64,000 bases of DNA from assembly GCA_033065855.1 (NCBI GenBank), contig JAVXUO010000345.1, forward strand, positions 1-64,000, written 5' to 3'. Below, piece by piece: positions 1-11,105 of the stretch (position 1 is the first letter of the stretch; every line of letters begins with the position of its first letter). The translations under genes and the position numbers were made by a program. This DNA comes from Escallonia rubra (taxonomy: Eukaryota; Streptophyta; Magnoliopsida; Escalloniales; Escalloniaceae). The notes under the pieces are model-generated. The model saw only the letters and a program-made list of their open reading frames with translations, was not told the DNA's origin and searched no databases.

Positions 1-76
1 AATGTATTCACTCTCTTCAAAGTGTTTTATTTTGTTTTTCAGTTAATAAAAGAAATAAATATATTAAGTTCCAAAC
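1..76 (+). other. 3' flank of an off-window GLR copy (copy A), left piece
   Basis: This stretch matches the DNA just downstream of the GLR copy B stop codon (about 33317-33410), including the shared string TATTCAC..TTCAAAGTGTTTT and the later AAATAAATATATTAA. The match resumes at about 505-565 after the LINE insertion and again at 9241-9935 after the CACTA insertion. The simplest reading is that a further GLR gene on the plus strand ends just left of position 1. The gene itself is not in the window, so that part is inference. Confidence 0.7.
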
Positions 77-503
77 CAGAGTTGATCATGAAACAGACCC
101 CGAAATGGCAGAAGCCTTGGCTGCTTCATTAGCCATTGACATGGCTATTAAGAAGAAATGCTCTCATATCCTGTTTGAAGGAGATGCTCAAGCTATTGTG
201 GAATGGATGAATAACCATGAGACCTCACCTAACTGGAGGAGTTTTGCAATTGTGGAGGAAGCCAGACTCAAGCTAAAAATCTTCACCTGTTGGGACTTTT
301 GTAAAGTCAGTCGTAGTGTAAACAAGCCTGCTCATGACCTTGCTGTATGGGCAGATGTAAATCATTTCTTTGGTTCAGTTCCCTTAACATCCTTACCTCC
401 TCTTTTTGTTGATGGATGAAAAAGGAACTGGATGTGTTTTGTATCTGAAGGATTTTCCTTTTCGTTTAATGTTATGACTTGATTACAAAAAAAAAATATA
501 TAT
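77..503 (+). mobile_element. 5'-truncated L1-type LINE (3' end only)
   Basis: Only the RNase H tail and the short 3' trailer of a LINE are present, ending in an A-rich tract near 484-503. The flanking DNA on both sides aligns to a continuous stretch downstream of GLR copy B, which shows that this is an insertion. Its protein tail is close to that of the larger LINE at 53060-58534, so both belong to one family. Severe 5' truncation is normal for LINE insertions. No clear target duplication was found. Confidence 0.75.
105..419 (+). pseudogene. LINE RNase H domain fragment
   Basis: This 104-residue reading frame is the C-terminal half of the reverse-transcriptase-linked RNase H found in plant L1 elements. 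The AEALAA segment with its acidic residue and the FEGDAQ segment with the catalytic Asp are visible, followed by the HDLAVWA helix. The first catalytic Asp (FDAA in the related copy at 58020-58035) is missing because the insertion starts inside the domain. It has no expected function of its own. Plant L1 elements use this domain to remove RNA during reverse transcription. Confidence 0.85.
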
Positions 504-644
504 TTTTCACTTAACTTGTTCTCCAGAACGTCCGAGAAACTAGTTTAAAGATTTTGAAGCTGGTCAAGCGTGGTCTCAAGGTTGGATGAGGCCAATGACA
601 GCTTTGGCAGCAAGCGGTAGTTAGGTGGCTGTTTTGACGATGAA

Positions 645-1075
645 GATTACAAGAAAAATGACTTTTAGCGATGGACAATTACATCGTTAAAAGTCCTAAT
701 CCGTCGCAAAATACTTTTAGCGACGAACACCCCGTCACAAAAAGTCTGTATGAATAGTCTCGCTAAAAGTTTGGCAACGGAATTTGAAAATCCGTAGCCG
801 AAAAATCAACTTTTAGCGACATACAATAAATTAATTTAGCGACATAACGTTTGTCGCTTAAGAAATTTTCGTATTTTAGTTTAATTTCTTTTTTTGAAAA
901 CTATTTAACGGCAGAATTTTCGTCGCTAAAAGTTTACCGATAGCCTTTTAGCAACAGATCTTCTGTCGCTAAAAGCCCACCGAAAAAGACATTTATCAAC
1001 GGATTTTTGTCGCTAAAGGTCCGTCGGTAAAACTTTTAGCGATAAAAATTCCCATCGCTAAAATTTTTAAAATAC
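645..1075. repeat. CACTA left subterminal repeat array
   Basis: Many copies of TTTTAGCGACRGA and its complement (for example near 664, 716, 812, 913, 958, 1004 and 1035) alternate in orientation. In En/Spm elements such arrays are the binding sites of the second element-encoded protein (TNPA). The role here is inferred from family and position. Confidence 0.85.
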
Positions 1076-1699
1076 ACAAACTTTCAACAATAGAATAAAA
1101 TGTAGATATTATATTGTTCAGAATTGTGAGCCAAATATAACATGTGATACAAATAGGGGAGGGGAAGAGGGGAAGGGCTCAGGGCTCGTTGAGACCGGGA
1201 TCTGAATCCTGCTGATTGTCATTGTCCACGGGGGTACTGTCATCCAGATCTAGCTCGGTATGTCCAACATTAGTTTCCTGCAGGTGAAGGTATGGACGCA
1301 TTTATCTCGATAGTAATTGTGTGTTATATTTATTCATGTATAGATTGACTTCGTAAAATAATTGTTTTGTACGTGATCCTGAGCCCTGCTCATCTAGAAC
1401 ACCTTTACAACAAAGCGATGAACATCCTCCAAGGGTAACTGTCTCTTCGCAATCCGTGTTTGTGTCGGTGGAGGGGCAGCAGGGGGTGAGGACGCTCCCA
1501 TCACGACACGTGCAGTCGCGTTGGATAGGCCGTGTACACACTTTTTCTGCCTATCAACGGACCCCAATGTCCAGCCACCGCTTCAATCCCCCGATACTTG
1601 TACTCGTGGACGCTGGTGGCTATCCAAACTACTGGCCAGACCTTGTAATTTGTTCATATGAGGCCTGCAAAACAGTGATTTGATTCGGAGGGCATTAAG

Positions 1700-2900
1700 G
1701 CAATAGACATTGAATTCATAGCCGAAATTTTTACTATAAAGAGATTAATTTGTAACTTACATCGATCTGTCAGGCAATCTTTAAAAAAAAGTCCCCGCCC
1801 GATGTGCATTATCTTTATCCTTCTTCCTCACATGCGTCATCGTGTACGTCAAAGCACACACCTTATCCTTCTCCAGGTTCTGGTGCTCAGCAGCGTTCCT
1901 ATGTTAGACGACGTTGTGAGGCACCGACCCTATTGTGTGCATAAGATCCTGATCCTTTATGTTATCACTCCTGCTCTTACTCTTCACCTTTCAAGATGAA
2001 TAAGTAATCCACCTATCACCCATCTTCACCCACACAGATGGTGTGATCCAATGAAGGGGATACCCCTTCTACTCCTCCATCGAGGTAACCTCTGTCAGCA
2101 ACTTCCTCGCCCGCTCCTGTGCATTGTGTAACCATTGCCAGTAAATTTTGGCGGTGTATGCAAAAAAAGCCATTCGCCCTTACTCTTGCTGCTTAGGCGA
2201 CTCAAACTCGAACCCCTCTTACAAGGCATCCAATTACACAATCAATATGATTAATTTAAATATGAGGTACTAATTAAACAAATATTAGCTTATAATTTAT
2301 CAAACCATACCAGCCACTCCTCTTACATGGCCTCCCTTATCATCCCAGCATCCCAGTCCTTTTAGTATAGCCATGGCTTATAGTAATGACCCTTCACAAG
2401 GACACCGATCTTTGTTTTCGCCGGACACTCCAGAATTCTAATAACATTAAATAAGTGAACATTAATAACTCAGAATCATTAAAGTGTCAATTACTGGATT
2501 GTGTGATTTTTTACTTACTGGCCATTCTCAGTAAAAGTAACTCGCTATTTTCACTAGGGATTGATATGCACCCCGCGTGTGGGTCCATGACCTTGACAAG
2601 ATCCTAGAAAATACCAACATTAATGTAATTCAAATATAATTTAAATATAAGTCTAACATTACCACTAAATGCTAATATCAAATATACCTGAGGTCATTGA
2701 ACTCACAGAAGAAGAATTAGCGTACGGCTGGGAGGGCTCGGCCTGATGATTGGGTTGTGGCTGTGGTTGGGCCTGCTAGATGCCCATGCTATGTGCCTCC
2801 TCATCAAGAGGCAATGTCGAGGCGAGAATCGCTAGTGTGGACACATCACGGTGCCAATCGTGACTATGAGTGGCCCGTAATCTATCCATCATTGATAACA
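1700..2900 (-). other. Possible remnant of the second CACTA ORF (TNPA-like)
   Basis: Minus-strand translation shows scattered pieces with the flavour of plant En/Spm second-ORF proteins, such as a W..MGDRW segment near 2030 and a following HTIGS segment near 1950, but with several stops and no continuous frame. Position between the transposase and one terminus fits. The likeness is weak and no family domain can be firmly seen, so this is a tentative call. Apart from this, 1080-3160 holds nothing I recognise. Confidence 0.25.
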
Positions 2901-3424
2901 CGAAACTGACTTTGTATAGAGGAAGTCCAAAGAAATTAACACATTAAAATGACAACACGAAGCTGCTACCACATGCTTTCGAGTACACTAAAACTGTAGA
3001 AAGACTATATGAACAGGATGAACGAGTAGGTCGACATATTATTACGGAGTAATAAAGTACACGTCACGTTGGAAACATGATTTTGTTATGTCGTAACATT
3101 AAGTAAAATATACAAGTTACTTATTACAAGAACATGCATGTTACAAAACTACAAGTCAATTATCTACATTTTGAGAATCATTATCTTCTTCATTTTCAGA
3201 CTCATTATCCTCTTCTTCTTGAGACTCGTCGTCCTCTTCATCTTGTAATTCATCATCTTCGTCAGTAGACCATCTTCACCATCTTCAAAACTTTTTTCAT
3301 CTTCTTCGTCATTATTTAGGACTTCTTCTCCTAGATAAAGTGTTGGTTGAAGAGGAAGATTGTCCTCCTTGTTGTTCACCTCAATCGGTACCAAGACAGG
3401 TGCTTGGTCGTCTTGATAGATGTC

Positions 3425-5946
3425 TCACTCATTGTCATATGCGACTGAAAATTTCTTGGACTTAATAAGAATAAACCAATGAGATTTAAGCTTTGTGACA
3501 TCTTTCTCGTAGAACACTTGTGCATTTTGACTGGAAAACACAAACGGTTCACCTGATGTAAGTCTTGACTTAATATTGACGTTTACAATCCCTTGCGAGC
3601 TAATACACATTCCTCAATTGCACTTAATATCAAATCATATATACTTGAACATTACTAATCGATTTTAGCTGCCCATATATGTTAGCTTAACAATCTCAAC
3701 AAACTCTCCATAAAATCTCATACAATTTTTATCATAACAGCTGCCATTGACTAAGACTCCACTATTTTGGGGTTTGTTCAGTACAATCATCATCTTTTTG
3801 TTAAACTTAAACCCGTTGACGATAGAGCCTCCATGACAGAATGCTTGTTTACTAGAGCCTTGAGCTAGTATTTTCAAGCAGCAGTCTACTGGTTTGTCGA
3901 CCGATTGAACCTATTATAAAAGACTATAAAAATTAAGGACAAACCAAAATACTAATAAATCACATAACTATACATAACCCATAGTATAGTTTAGTTTGAG
4001 ACTTACACGTCTTTTGAACCATATTGTATAGTTCGGTTTCAGACTTACACGACTTACACATCTTTTGAACCTATACATAACACATACCTATCCGAAAGTT
4101 TCAAATGTTTAACCTACCAACAGACCTTCTCTACCTGTTTCTTGTTTAGAGAGTACGGTGTTTTCGGAAGTATTGTCCTTACGCTGACTGTCCGAGGATG
4201 CAATTTACGGCGTATACCTAACTGTTGTAGATCATTTCTCGCTTTAAGGTGATTTTTTCAATTTCTCCCTGACATTCATCAATGTGTTGAACAAATTATC
4301 GAAAACATTCTTCTCAATGTGCATCACATCCATGTTGTTTCGAAAAATGAGTGTCCTCCAATAGTCTAACTCCTAGAAAATACACTATTTCCTTAAGTTG
4401 TACTCTTTCCCATATCCTGGAATCTTCTGATTTGGCACATCCTTGATGTATGGTATGCCAGTATCAAGTGCTTCTAGAGGTGAAAGCACTTCATCATCAG
4501 ATGCATAGTCCAGTGTGACAACCTCATGCTCTATTGTTCCGTCGAATTCATCCTTTTGCTTATAGAACTGATGGCCTAGTGCAACAGCTTACGGTGACAT
4601 CTGAACCACGAGGGCTTCTTGTCGTGCTTTAACGTATGACCAGGTTTCACACCTATACAAGCAGGGCATGTTAACTTTCCAAATGTGCTCCAGTAGCATG
4701 TCATTCCCAATGCGGAAAAAATATGTATAATCCACATCAAAGCAATCTTCATCTGGAAGTTCTATTTAAGAGATACATCATAAGTTTCGACTCCATGATC
4801 CCATAGCCATTTGAGCTCATCAATCAATAGCCTTAAATACACATCTATGTCCTTACCAGGACTCTTCGACCCTGAAATGAACAATGACAAAACATGTACG
4901 ACTTCTTCATGCACATGCTAGGTGGAAGGTTATACGGGACAATAATAACATGCCATGTAGAGTAAGACATGCTAGATTGTTTGAAAGGGTTAAACCCATC
5001 GGGTGCCAAACCAAGTCTAACATTCCAAACTCCTGAGCAAATGTTGGATGCATGCTGTCAAACTCTTTCCACGCCTCTCCATCAGTGGGGTATGTCATCA
5101 CATCAGCATTGTTGTCACGAGTCTCACAGTGAGACCTTATATGTTCAGCCGTATTGGAAGGGTAGTACATCATCTGAAGCCTTGGTGTAACCGAATAATA
5201 CCGCAATACCTTCCATGCAATTTTTTTTTTGTTCGGTTTATAGCTCGAATGATCACATACTGGACATTTTGTCAAGTTCTTATTCTTTTTTCCAAAACAG
5301 TAGACAGTCGTTACTGCACGCATATATCGGCTCATAACCCAATTCAAGTTTCATCATCATCATCTTCTTCGCATCATAGTCTGACATTGGCAGCTTCTCA
5401 GTCTCCAAAAAAAATTTCTTGATAAAAGTAACGAATTCGTTAAATCCTTTCTCACTTAGCCCGTGGTCCGATTTCAACTACAATAACCTAATAACCACAG
5501 ATAACTGTGTGTACTTCCTAATTCTATCCCATAACGGCTTTCAGCGTCTCTTAACAAATCATAAAATTAACGAGCGCCCTCATTCGGCTGTTGGGGGCTG
5601 TCATCGCCGCGGTAGTCACCCCCTTAACATTAGCATGTCCATCCTCTATAATCATATCTCGACAATCATATTGTGACTCAACCCCTACTTCAACCTGACT
5701 AGCCAAGTTAGATGACAATACTATTATTTTCCCGTGCTACGTCCACCTTGTGTGGCCCATAAAACCGTACCGAAGATGATGCCATTTTACCACCATTCTT
5801 TTTCTCAAATATAGCAACTCACATTTATTGTACGGACACCTTATCTTCTCAAAGCCAACACATGCAGGATGTGGGTAAGCGAAGTCTCGAAATTTATCGA
5901 CGCGATCCTCAAAATCATTATCATTTTTTGTTTCATTCAACTTCAA
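3425..5946 (-). pseudogene. TNP2-type CACTA transposase, broken
   Basis: Read on the minus strand, the pieces are in family order. First comes a transposase-associated N-terminal domain at 5946-5737 (IRCPYNKC, then HLRYGF). Next is the TNP2 core from about 5477 to 4400, with GLSEKGFNEF, LGYEPIYACSNDC, KCPVC, a W-KVLRY-TPRLQ block, a DGEAWKEFD block, then near 4860-4790 DIDVYLRLLIDEL-LW. Last is a DUF4216-like tail at 3877-3425 (QNSGVLVNG, YGEFVEIVKLTYMG, then a QVFY segment). Frame changes occur near 5300 and 4900, and stops interrupt the rest, so no full protein can be made. An acidic Glu/Asp/Lys-rich stretch follows at 3394-3164. TNP2 proteins cut and join element ends. Confidence 0.88.
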
Positions 5947-6659
5947 TCGACATGACGACTGAGATTAGTATATACCACCTTAAATTAAAACCAATTATTA
6001 GGTATGGTTGAAATGAAAATGAATGGATGCATGTGACAACATGTCTATACCACCTACATTCTTTAATAGGTAGTGATTTTATCCCATTCAGAAAAGTACA
6101 TGTTTATAAAATAGTTACTAACTCATGCTTTGTCCTATGTCTACGAAAAATTCAGCAGCACCTTCCCGTATTTTTCCAAGTACACGACATCAATTAGGTG
6201 TTCTAACTTTCGTCTGGTCAACGAATGTTGGACACCATATCTATATGCACATGGAGATATATTAGAGAAAATATACCAAATATCCAAGACATAAAACACA
6301 GAGCATCAATTGATGTACTATTTTATAAACACTTAGCTTTTACAAATTGTCCAAACTGGACATCCAAAGGCTCATTACAAAGTATTATTTTGTAATGACT
6401 ACCTTTGAACAGGAACTAAAGATTTTTATGCATGCATGTGTTTAAAGATTGGTAACCTAGGCAACAATCTTTTCGAAATATCAAATTTAAAAAAGATAGA
6501 ATCATTAGGTTAATTTGCAAGAACATGTCATAACCAAAATGATTCACTTTAAAATTTGTTGACAACGAGTTGTTAATAAATACTCCTAATGTGGAAAGTC
6601 GACTCACGTTTCTCAATGGAATATGGAGTTCATTCACGAAATTAATATTGTCTCACCTG

Positions 6660-6965
6660 TGATTTGTGATAGGGTTTACGGTTTAGTTTCGGTTAGGGTT
6701 GTATTTAGGCTTATTAGGCCTGATAAGGGATGTATTATGATTTAATTAGGCTAATTAGTGTTACTTAAGTTCATTGGGGTTAATCAGGGTTATTTATGAC
6801 TCATTAGGGTTTAATTAGGATTTATCAAGGGTAATAAGGGCTAGTAAGGGCTAATTAGAGTTAATTATGTTTAATTAGGTTAACTAGGATTTAATTAAGA
6901 GTTAATTGGTTAATTAATGTTAGTTAGGGTTAGTTCGAGTCTAAATAGGGTTAATTAAACTTATA
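6660..6965. repeat. Degenerate TTAGGGTTAATTA-type repeat
   Basis: About 300 bp are built from loosely repeated GGGTTAATTAGG-like words about 10-13 bases long (TTAGGG, GGTTAATTA, TAATTAGG). The words resemble but do not match the plant telomere unit TTTAGGG, and spacing is irregular. The stretch lies inside the CACTA element. It is best treated as an eroded simple repeat. Confidence 0.6.
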
Positions 6966-7182
6966 ACATGTAACAAATTACACTAAAACATCTTACACTA
7001 TACATATAATTACACTATACATTAAAAAAATTCAACATAATATGTAATTACACTATAAATTGTAACATGTTATTAGGGTTAAAATGTACAAATTATTAGC
7101 GTGGGCAAACAGAGAGAAAAGAGAGAGAAATAGGGAGAAAACGGGGAGAGAGAAAAGAAATAGTGGAATGGGTCTTATAACC

Positions 7183-8646
7183 GGGTTAATTTTACCCAGC
7201 ACCCTGTACTTAGGGGTCAGTTGCACCCAGCACCCTAGGGTTTTAATTTTGGCACCCAGCACCAAAATGTTTAAAATCTTGGTTTCCAACACCAAATAAC
7301 GGTCAAAATGGCCTTTGACCGTTACGTCCGTTAATTTTTTAGGGGCAAAAAAGTCTCTTTGTCCTTTACAAATGACATGGTGTCCATGTCATTTCCACGT
7401 GATCAATTCTTCACTCAATCTATCCCATTGGACCCACTTCATTATCTTCCTTCCCCACCCTCACCCCACCCACTCATTTATACCACCAACCTACAAAGCC
7501 ATGTTGCCACAACTTACCTGCAACCAAACCCCCCACGGCCACCAACCTATGAATCCCCACATCCATCACGACTTGAAAACCCACCACCGCCAACCGCTGA
7601 CCCTAGTAACCCACAATCACACCTACCCACCATATCTGACCACCCCACCCATCCACCACCGAGCCCTTTCCAATTACTCCATCAATCAGCCACCGCCCTT
7701 CATCGTTGTGGTGCCACCAGCAAGCCCCAGATCTGCATCCCAGATCCCAGCGTGATTCGGTCATTCGACTATATTTTGAACCAATGGTGTTTGGTATTGG
7801 GTCATGGATCTGGGCGCTAGCAGTGAATGGGGTTGAGATTGACGGTGATTGGGGTGAACCCGTGGGTTGTGATTTGGTAGTGCTGATGGTTCGGTGGTTG
7901 TGGGTTAACAGTAATGGTCTGAAATAGTACCGGTGGTTGCGGGACTGTCGGTGGGGCTAAGGAAGAGGCTATGAGAGGGACGGGGCTGTAGGAGGGAATG
8001 AGGAAGGGGTTGTGGATGGGGCAGAGGTGGTAACATAGCGGGGAATGGGGCTTAGTGTATGTTGGTAGTTGTGACAGAGGTTTGGCGTGGTGCCGGGTGC
8101 GTGGACCGAGAAAATGGTCGTACTCCGACGAACTGCCCAGAACGACAGAGACAGAAAGGGGCGCCCGATCTCCGATTAGAAGGTCGGCTCTGTCGCCGGT
8201 CCCGGAGAGGACAGTGACGGGTCAGCGGTGGAATGCGGGGCTGGCTAATGGCATCCGGCGGGATCCCAGCGAAAGATGAATCTAGGTAACGATACTGCAA
8301 TAGGCTCCGTCGGCTCCATCTCCCTGCGAATAGCCGATCGATATGCCCCTCGAATAAACAGTTGGGAGATTTTGTAATGGGGATTAATTGAGGGATATGT
8401 GGAAGGAGAGAGAGAATAAGGGTTGTTGGAGGGAAATGACGTGGACATCCAATATAAGCCATGTGCCACTAACTGGGATGACATGTAATCTTTAGGGGCA
8501 ATAATCTCATTTTGCCCCTGAAAAACTAACAGTCGTTTAGTCAACAGACAGTTTGACCGTCATTTGGTGCTGGGTGCCAAAATTAAAACCCTAGGGTGCT
8601 GGGTGCAACTGACCCCTAAGTACAGGGTGCTGGGTAAAATTAACCC
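7183..8646. mobile_element. Non-autonomous Mutator-like element with about 81-bp terminal inverted repeats
   Basis: The left end (7183-7263) is matched, apparently base for base, by the reverse complement of the right end (8566-8646); both start GGGTTAATTTTACCCAGC. The 9-bp flanks are CTTATAACC and CTTATAACA, an 8/9 match. Long inverted repeats plus a 9-bp duplication fit the Mutator superfamily. The interior has no transposase. It is C-rich on the left (7430-7780) and G-rich on the right (7800-8300), with open but unrecognisable frames. It sits inside the CACTA element, so it is the younger of the two. Confidence 0.85.
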
Positions 8647-8655
8647 CTTATAACA

Positions 8656-9034
8656 TGACTTTTTAGCGACAGACTTATCTCGTCGCTAAAAGTTCTTCAC
8701 TAAAAGCCATATTTTCAAAATTTTCATTGTTTTTTAGCAACGAAATATCCATCACTAAAAGCCTACTTTAAATTTATTTAGCAGCGAACGCATTCCGTCG
8801 CTCAAATATTTTCTAAAATATTTAAAAGAATTTGGCAGAAAATAATATATTTTTTAAATTTCTGTTGCTAAAACCCTATATGTAAAGATCCCTCTATAAA
8901 TGGTTTTAGCGACGGAATTGTCCATCGATAAAAATAATTACCGATGGATCATTACCGACGGGGTAGTCCGTCGATAAATGTGACTTTTAGTGACAGATTT
9001 GTGCCCGTCGTTAAAGGGCCCTTTTCTTGTAGTG
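8656..9034. repeat. CACTA right subterminal repeat array and terminus
   Basis: TTTTAGCGACRGA motifs and complements recur from 8660 to 9012, ending in the TTTTCTTGTAGTG terminus at 9022-9034. This mirrors the array at 645-1075 and defines the right end of the element. Confidence 0.88.
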
Positions 9035-9240
9035 ATCAGAGAGAAATTAGGGTTAGATATGATTTTGTATTTTCTTTTTTCCTTTTTTGTTCCCCTTTTA
9101 GTTATAGTTAACCATAGTTAAGAATTTAGATCTAGCTGGATATTGGACCCACGACTTGCCAACTTCGCTTAGTTGGCGTGATAGTAAGTGATAGTCTAAG
9201 ACCACATATGCTCCATGGAGTTAAAGAACTATTGAATATT

Positions 9241-9935
9241 TTCTCGTCGGTTTGACCTAACTACGTAAAAATAGCATCGGGATAATAAACCCATTGGATC
9301 CATATTTAATGAACGTAAGATTGGCTCTTTCCTTCTTTATTTTTTCCCATGCCATAGTCCTTTTGGAAGATTGAGCTGCACTAATATCATAAACACCTCA
9401 GCTAAATCCACGCTTCTCAGAACAGGACATCATAAATAGTAAGACCAGGACACCATAAATAGAACAGAAATGGAACTCATGGCAGAAGACTGCTCCACCT
9501 TGACGTCCAAGAGGAAATAAGGTTGTCCGAAAGTTATGTCTAAGAATTTGAAGCTTATGAAGACTAGGGTTTATAATTTTTTTTACTTAGCTGTAATATG
9601 GGCTTTAAAGTGGCATTAGTATATGACATTGACCATATAGTTGATCTTAGAGAAGTTTTCTTGAGCATAAACCATGACTTTGTTTAATTACAACACCTTT
9701 ATATAATTCTTAAAGCAAAACACGTAGTTATCTAACAGCGACTTTCTTGAAGTATCTACAACGGCTAGTTTCCAAGGGCTATATTTCACAAAATTGTATT
9801 AGACTTTTCTTACACTTCACTAAATTAAGAAGTTATAAAGCAAGATGAAGCCTCGTTTCAGAAAATATACCCTTGAGCTATATATGTTAAATCGAAAGGA
9901 GAAGAGCTCCCCAGTTGTAAATACCTTGGAAAAAA
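9241..9935 (+). other. 3' flank of GLR copy A, right piece
   Basis: The stretch aligns with about 33483-34160 downstream of GLR copy B, with shared blocks such as GTTTGACCTAACTA, AAAATAGCATCGGGATAAT and CATAGTCCTTTTGGAA. Divergence is clearly higher than between copies B and C. It has no coding content. Positions 9035-9240 between the CACTA end and this flank show nothing recognisable apart from a weak tRNA-like word near 9160. Confidence 0.75.
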
Positions 9936-11096
9936 ACTAACCCATGGTTATAGGTGGTGGTGCTTGTGTCACTACAGTTGTATTCGGCCCGTGGAGTTGG
10001 TTTGTACACCCTCCGAGCCGTCAAGAGTGAATTTTATTATGCTTGGTGTTTGCTCCGACAATTATGGCGGACTAAATACTCCTAGAGGTAAAGTAGCATA
10101 GTCACAAAAGTAGGCAAGAGACCAGACTGCGAGAAGAGTGAATGTTTTTTTTTCTCCATTTCTCCGTACGTACGTGCACTTTACTTATAGACTTATCCGC
10201 GTTTAGACCTCTGTTATATGATGGGTCTAATTTTTGTTAATGAAAAATAGAATGATGACATAGTTGCAACTTCAAGACCTTCGTTGTCTCTTGGCTTGTT
10301 ACGTGGTTGGTGCATGGCAGTTATAGTTTTGGGAATTTGGATGGATTGTAATTGGCAGGGTAAATTTAAGAGCTTTGGTATAACCTTGAATGTTAAGTGG
10401 ATGCATTTTGTTTTATAATAATAATAGGAAGTTACTTTAATTGTTAGGTTTCTGAATTTGTTGGATAGTTTGTTCAGGTTCGAGCTCTATTTGATGGATC
10501 GTTCGAGGTGATTTTTATGAATCCAGATACACCCAAGACTTGTACAACCCTCTCAACTCCTTAATACCATATTTTATCCCAATAGTCTCGTGACATCCAT
10601 GTGTCCATAAAACATAATATTCATTGTCAAGCGTCGATGCTAAATCGGATACTATCTTTACTATTTGCTAGTTCTGAAGGAATACAATCACATTCTTGCA
10701 TATACTACGACGGACGAAGGACACATGAAATACATGGGCGATCTAACAAAGAAATGCAAACCAAATCAAAAAAAAAAAAAGGATTAAAAAAACCCACAAA
10801 AGAAAAGTTCGAACGTTAAATCAAGTAAAGGGTTTAGAAGATTTAATTGGAGTGAACTCAAGAAATTGAGTAACTATATGTAAGAATGCGGTTTTTTTAG
10901 TTACGGCGAATGTACTTTTTTGCCAGTCCGGTCCATTGTCCGGATACACTCGATTTGGATTAGTTAAGCGATGGAAAATGGTTATTCGAAGAAATTAGAG
11001 TGACGTCACTATTTGAGAAATTTTGTAGGGATATGGAGCTATCTCTTCCTCGATATTGGTGTAGATTGAAAGGGGTTGAAACATGGCAACGGGGGT
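9936..11096. other. Intergenic stretch, no gene recognised
   Basis: AT-rich sequence without a recognisable coding region or transposon end. A 72-residue frame at 10601-10819 ends in Lys-rich low-complexity and is unlikely to be real. If the TM9SF gene has a distant first exon it could lie here, but no sequence coding the family's FYLPGVAP segment was seen. Confidence 0.5.
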
Positions 11097-11105
11097 CTAA
11101 CTGGC

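Larger units (their letters stand above)
645..9034 (-). mobile_element. CACTA (En/Spm) DNA transposon, degenerate
   Basis: The right end reads, on the minus strand, CACTACAAGAAAA, the classic plant CACTA terminus. The left end at 645 has GATTACAAGAAAA, the same motif with a damaged CACTA. Both ends carry arrays of a TTTTAGCGACGGA-like motif in both orientations (subterminal repeats). A TNP2-type transposase lies inside on the minus strand. No matching 3-bp target duplication was found (GAA before, ATC after). A Mutator-like element is nested at 7183-8646. The element interrupts sequence that is continuous downstream of GLR copy B, so it is an insertion. Stops and frameshifts in the transposase make it non-autonomous now. 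Confidence 0.9.
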
